Shown here one piece after another: positions 60,278-64,000 of a stretch of 64,000 nt of DNA (its first letter is position 1; the number at the start of each line of letters is the position of its first letter). The stretch covers positions 1-64,000 of the forward strand of contig LUJO01000018.1 of NCBI GenBank assembly GCA_001689405.1, in the 5' to 3' direction. The stretch comes from Candidatus Homeothermus arabinoxylanisolvens. Its GTDB lineage: Bacteria > Bacteroidota > Bacteroidia > Bacteroidales > Muribaculaceae. Under the pieces are notes generated by a model. That model was not told the origin of the DNA, made no database searches, and saw only the letters and a program-made list of their open reading frames with translations. The position numbers and the translations under genes were made by a program.

Positions 60278-61183
60278 CTATATGAAGAGTGACGCCGCTC
60301 CTATCAATGCCGCTCGGTCAAGCAAAGCGGAGACTCTGACGTCAACGTTATATCCGTGATTTTTAAATGTCCGTTCCAATGACGGGCCAAAATGGCGGTA
60401 CGCAAGCGATATGTTGCCGCCAAGAAGAAGAGTATGAGAAGAGAAGCGTTTCAATAAAGGCAAAACAAATTCACCCATTCTGCGCCCGTATTCATCAAAG
60501 AGCCTACGGGCATTGTCATCGCCGGAGTCACAGCGTAAAGCTATTTCCTTGGCTCCCGCTACATTTTCACCGGTCAATTCAAAATAGCGGCGGCATACCC
60601 ACCGGGTAGAGAAAGCATCGTCCACGATGCCTGTCTCAAATGGCAGATGATACACCCACCCTTTATACGGCACTTCATCGCCGCTCTCAACCAGACGGTG
60701 CTCGGCCACAAAGCCTGAGCCCACTCCTGTGCCGAGAGTGAGAGCCACCACACGGCTGTCGTTACGGGCCGCACCTCCGAGACACTCTCCGAGAGCGAAT
60801 GCCGATGCATCGTTGACAAAACGCAAATTACGTATGCCGGCGTCATAAAGGCGCTCTGCAAGCGATAACCTGACATCGAGTCCGTAAATATTTTCATATT
60901 TATCCACACCCGCTATAAGCGACACCCCGTTCTCATAGTCAAACGGTCCGGGAATAGCCAAACCTACATTTGCCACTCTTTTGCCGAATGCTTTTACGGT
61001 AGTGCATATATTGGACTGCCAAGCTCCTATTATAGCCGTAGCGTCGGCACGGCTGTCGACGTTAGTGACTACCGGTTCGGAACAAAGTCCGCCAGTCGTA
61101 AGGTCAACTACCGCAGAACATATATGACTGCCGCCTATGTCAGCGCCTACAGCATAATTATTGTTTTGTTCAGATGCTACCAT
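60278..61183 (-). CDS. ROK family sugar kinase
   Basis: This 301-residue ROK-family protein is probably a hexokinase-type mannokinase or glucokinase. 'AVGADIGGSHICSAVV' is the phosphate-binding strand near residue 10, 'AIPGPFDYENG' and 'FVNDASAFALGECLGGAAR' are the sugar-binding segments with catalytic Asp, and 'ALTLGTGVGSGFV' the second phosphate loop. The Cys-rich zinc motif (CxCGxxGC) of typical ROK kinases is absent. The ATG at 61183 is preferred; it overlaps the SusC remnant by 14 bases. Being next to the isomerase and GH92 genes, mannose is the likely substrate. Confidence 0.88.
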   Translation of the reverse strand: MVASEQNNNYAVGADIGGSHICSAVVDLTTGGLCSEPVVTNVDSRADATAIIGAWQSNICTTVKAFGKRVANVGLAIPGPFDYENGVSLIAGVDKYENIYGLDVRLSLAERLYDAGIRNLRFVNDASAFALGECLGGAARNDSRVVALTLGTGVGSGFVAEHRLVESGDEVPYKGWVYHLPFETGIVDDAFSTRWVCRRYFELTGENVAGAKEIALRCDSGDDNARRLFDEYGRRMGEFVLPLLKRFSSHTLLLGGNISLAYRHFGPSLERTFKNHGYNVDVRVSALLDRAALIGAASLFI

Positions 61184-61889
61184 TGTTATATTGTATTGTA
61201 AAAATTCCCGGACGGAACGATCCGTCACCGCCCTTAACACCGTAGATGGCTGCCGAAGCATCCTTCAGTACCGATATCGACTCTATATCCTCGGGGTCTA
61301 TGCGCGATATATTGTCACGGGGCACACCGTCGATGACCACGAGAGGAGCGCCGAAACCGCGGATATCCATCGAGGTATTGAACGAACCGGGCTCTGACGA
61401 GTTCTGACGTATACGTAGACCGGGTATTTTACCGGTTAACATATTTTGTACGTTTTCATTCTTGGTAGTAAGGACTTCCTTGCCCGATATAGCCGAGATA
61501 GCGCCTGACAGCGACTCCTTCTTCTGAGCGCCGTAACCGACTACCACCACTTCGTCGAGAGCAAGATCTTTTTCATGTAGGACAATGTCGTATACCTTCT
61601 TTCCCGGCACAATCTTAACATCGGTATCATCATAACCGATATACGACACTTTAAGCACAGCACCCGACGGCACTGTCAAGGTAAACTTACCGTCCAAGTC
61701 GGTTGCCACGCCATTGTGGGTGGAGTTGTCCATTACCGTAGCACCGATAATAGGCTCTCCGTTGGCATCAACTACAGTACCTGTTACGTGAACCGTTCCC
61801 GATTGGGCCTGCAGTTGCAGCGATAGCATCGCAAGAATTCCGCATAGACAAACTTTTAAAAGTCTGCTAATGATTTTAGGAGCTTTCAT
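61170..61889 (-). pseudogene. N-terminal remnant of a SusC/RagA TonB-dependent transporter
   Basis: The 239-codon frame carries a signal peptide ('LAMLSLQLQAQS'), the carboxypeptidase-like domain of SusC proteins ('GTVVDANGEPIIGATVMDNSTHNGVATDLDGKFTL'), the SusC box 'LDEVVVVGYGAQKKESLSGA' and most of the plug ('MLTGKIPGLRIRQNSSEPG', 'GFGAPLVVIDGVPRDNISRIDPEDIESISVLKDASAAIYGVKGGDG'). After residue 221 the similarity stops; 'SFRPGIFTIQYNNGSI' is not SusC and runs into the kinase start. About 750-800 residues of barrel and any susD gene are missing. A single deletion ending just before the kinase gene explains this. Confidence 0.88.
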
Positions 61890-62005
61890 TTCTTTTTAGA
61901 TTTGGTTTTTAAATTAATCCCGCTCTTCGGTTGCGGGCACCGTTGTTTAAGGCATTGTCTGAACTGATTGGTTAATACTGTTTTTTTCTAATGGTTGATA
62001 TAATT

Positions 62006-64000
62006 TTAATGGGTTAAACTTTCATTGGGTCTGTCGCCGAGAGCGATCTTCAGAGTACCGCCTTTGACAACATCGGCAAACGGCAACTGCACGCTGCTCA
62101 TCTTCTTGTTGTCAAGAGTGATTGTCTGTATATAATTGTTGTCGGGCGTATTGCCGGTGGTTTCGATGACAAACTTACGGCCTTTGTGATATGCCGGGTT
62201 AAGTTTGATGGTAACTTTATCGAACAGCGGGCTTCCTACCTGAAATGTAGGGTCGGGAGCGGTGAGGCCTTTGGCATCGAAAAGACCGATTGAAGCCATG
62301 ACATACCATGCTCCGAGCTGTCCCTGATCCTCATCCTGTCCGTAACCGTAGCCGTGTATGCCCTCCGTACCGTAAAACTCATTGCATATAGTGCGCATCC
62401 ACTTCTGCGACAGCCACGGCTTGCCCGAGAAGTTGAACAGGGCCGAAATATGAAGATTGGGCTGGTTGCCGTGATTGTAGTAGCTCTTCAGGCCGGAGAA
62501 GGCATCTATCTCCTTGCCGCCGCCGAATATGCTTTCGCGCGATATTATGAACGTACTGTCGAGTCGCGTATTGAACTCGTCGCGGCCCACAAGCTCGACC
62601 AGACGGTCGATGTGGTGAGGCACATAGTAGGTGTACTGGACTGCATTGCCCTCCTGAAAGCCCACCCACGGAGCATAAGGGTCGAAGTCGGCTATAAAAT
62701 TACCCTCTTCATCGCGCGGATGCATGAGTTTCGTACTGTCATCAAAGAGCTTGCGCCATCCTTCCGACAGGCGGGTGAGCAGCCGGTAGTCATCGTCACG
62801 TCCGAGCTGACGGGCCATCTGAGCCACGGCATAAGAGCTGAAGCAGTATTCAAGAGTGTGCGATGCGGAGAAGCCCGAACCGCGCGGAGTGGTCTTCATA
62901 TGCAACTCGGTGGAGTAAGGCGAATAGCCGCGGGCCACAAACTGACCTACATCGAGCTTGCCGGCACCGGCCGGACGTCCCTCGCTGCAAACCTCGTTTT
63001 TAAGGGCGGCCTCATAACCCAGCTCGACATCAAAGTCGCGTATGCCTACATTGTAAGCGGCGGCAATGGCCAAGCCGGTGAAATTCGTACCTACACCCGA
63101 CACATATTTGCTGCACGCTATGCCGTCGCCGAGCCATCCCGCATCCTTATAGACAAGGAGCTGGCTTGATATCCAGTCCGAGAAATACTCGGGCCATGCA
63201 AGGCTCCACAGTTGGGTAAGATTCCAGTAACCGCCCCATATGGCGTCGGTGTTATAATGATTATGTACAGGCTTGCCGTCTTTATCAAGAGGTATCATGC
63301 CCACAGAACCGTCATTGGCCGGATATGCCCCGTTGACATCGCTTGCAAGACCGCGGCCGAGCAGCGCATGAAACAGTCCGGTATAAAACTTCACACGGTT
63401 TTCTTTTGTGCCGCCCTCGACCTTTATGCGGCCGAGCGCCTCTTCCCACTCATCATGGGCTTTGGCTTTCGCCTTGTCAAATGTCATGTCGGACGCTTCC
63501 GCCATAAGGTTACGGCGGGCATTTTCAACAGAAGTGTATGACAGACCCACCTTGACGCCCACATCTTGGCGCGACCGGGTGTCAAAAGTCATGTACAGTC
63601 CTGCGCCGGGACCGCTTGCATCGCGCTTGTCGGGAAACTTCTTATCGTTTATGAACGTGCCGTAAGCTATAGGCTCCGCATCAAGCTCGGCGCTGAAATA
63701 CATCTTCACGTCGGCACCCTTCTGGTATATGTCGACATACACAGGCTCGGTGACAACCCAGCCCTCGACACGTCCGTCGGGAGTCAGTTCTACATGGGAG
63801 TCGCGCACCTTTCCGCTTTCACCCATGCGGGTACCGATGTTGAATATAAGATTGGAAGTCTTTCCGGCCGGATATGTATAACGGTGGAAGCCTACGCGGG
63901 GAGTCGCGGTAAGTTCAGCCTTCACGCCGTAATCCTTGAGCAGCACGGAGTAATAGCCCGGACGCGCGGTCTCATCCTCACGGTCAAAGCGTGAACGGTA
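62006..64000 (-). CDS. GH92 family exo-alpha-mannosidase, 5' end outside window
   Basis: At least 665 codons are in the window, with no start codon context; the frame stays open to the edge. GH92 features are 'GGYWNLTQLWSLAWPEYFSDWIS', 'YNHGNQPNLHISALFNFSGKPWLSQKWMR' and 'YGYGQDEDQGQLGAWYVMASIGLFDA', the last with the catalytic acids. The N-terminal sandwich has 'DGRVEGWVVTEPVYVDIYQKG'. It differs from the GH92 gene at 28279 in both sandwich and helical parts, so the two enzymes probably prefer different mannose linkages. The SusC remnant follows it 116 bases downstream on the same strand. Confidence 0.93.
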   Translation of the reverse strand, partial: YRSRFDREDETARPGYYSVLLKDYGVKAELTATPRVGFHRYTYPAGKTSNLIFNIGTRMGESGKVRDSHVELTPDGRVEGWVVTEPVYVDIYQKGADVKMYFSAELDAEPIAYGTFINDKKFPDKRDASGPGAGLYMTFDTRSRQDVGVKVGLSYTSVENARRNLMAEASDMTFDKAKAKAHDEWEEALGRIKVEGGTKENRVKFYTGLFHALLGRGLASDVNGAYPANDGSVGMIPLDKDGKPVHNHYNTDAIWGGYWNLTQLWSLAWPEYFSDWISSQLLVYKDAGWLGDGIACSKYVSGVGTNFTGLAIAAAYNVGIRDFDVELGYEAALKNEVCSEGRPAGAGKLDVGQFVARGYSPYSTELHMKTTPRGSGFSASHTLEYCFSSYAVAQMARQLGRDDDYRLLTRLSEGWRKLFDDSTKLMHPRDEEGNFIADFDPYAPWVGFQEGNAVQYTYYVPHHIDRLVELVGRDEFNTRLDSTFIISRESIFGGGKEIDAFSGLKSYYNHGNQPNLHISALFNFSGKPWLSQKWMRTICNEFYGTEGIHGYGYGQDEDQGQLGAWYVMASIGLFDAKGLTAPDPTFQVGSPLFDKVTIKLNPAYHKGRKFVIETTGNTPDNNYIQTITLDNKKMSSVQLPFADVVKGGTLKIALGDRPNESLTH

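Noticed and set aside
1..64000. CRISPR array, insertion sequence, prophage or integrase
   Set aside because: No regularly spaced direct repeats, transposase, integrase or phage structural genes were seen; the only repeats are the fold-back elements and short inverted or tandem repeats listed.

Overview
The window is chromosomal DNA of a Bacteroidales bacterium, most likely of the Muribaculaceae or a close relative; the family is inferred from gene content and base composition, not tested. Many intergenic regions carry the Bacteroidetes -7 box TAnnTTTG, in several places with a TTG about 20 bp upstream. The proteins (SusC-like N-terminus, GH92, GH95 and GH105 enzymes, a long class I mannose-6-phosphate isomerase, a one-chain pyruvate:ferredoxin oxidoreductase, FimB/Mfa-type surface proteins) fit this order.

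Layout. 1-1.0 kb: a possible short stand-alone RNA, a copy of a dispersed inverted-repeat element and a small unknown gene. 1.3-4.8 kb: nifJ, followed by a second copy of the repeat. 5.1-9.2 kb: a three-gene fimbria-like surface operon whose promoter lies inside a segment bounded by 16-bp inverted repeats, the arrangement of a phase-variable promoter. 9.3-12.7 kb: a decayed GH2 tail and a nitrosative-stress group (YgbA-like protein, hybrid cluster protein, cupin, truncated exchanger). 12.9-17.1 kb: a secreted unknown, a B3/B4 protein, DUF488, rubredoxin, and the Pfs-LuxS pair that recycles S-adenosylhomocysteine. 17.2-36.8 kb: mostly housekeeping genes (RluA-type synthase, topA, dnaX, waaA, gltX, tdk, tyrS, SufE, peptide transporter) with one GH92 enzyme. 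36.9-44.8 kb: a minus-strand operon of parC, DUF3316 and two S41 proteases. 44.9-52.3 kb: GH95, glycyl-tRNA synthetase, LemA, FKBP, glmS and tRNA-Leu(UAG). 52.4-64 kb: carbohydrate genes with clear decay: a frameshifted GH16-BNR gene, a GH105-DUF2264 fusion, an aldo/keto reductase, then mannose-6-phosphate isomerase, ROK kinase, a SusC remnant and a GH92 enzyme running off the end.

The last block reads as a mannoside route: GH92 releases mannose, the ROK kinase could phosphorylate it, and the isomerase makes fructose-6-phosphate. It has lost its own SusC porin and any SusD. The strongest regulatory candidate is the putative invertible promoter at 5235-5423. No recombinase gene, insertion sequence, CRISPR array, prophage or rRNA was seen.
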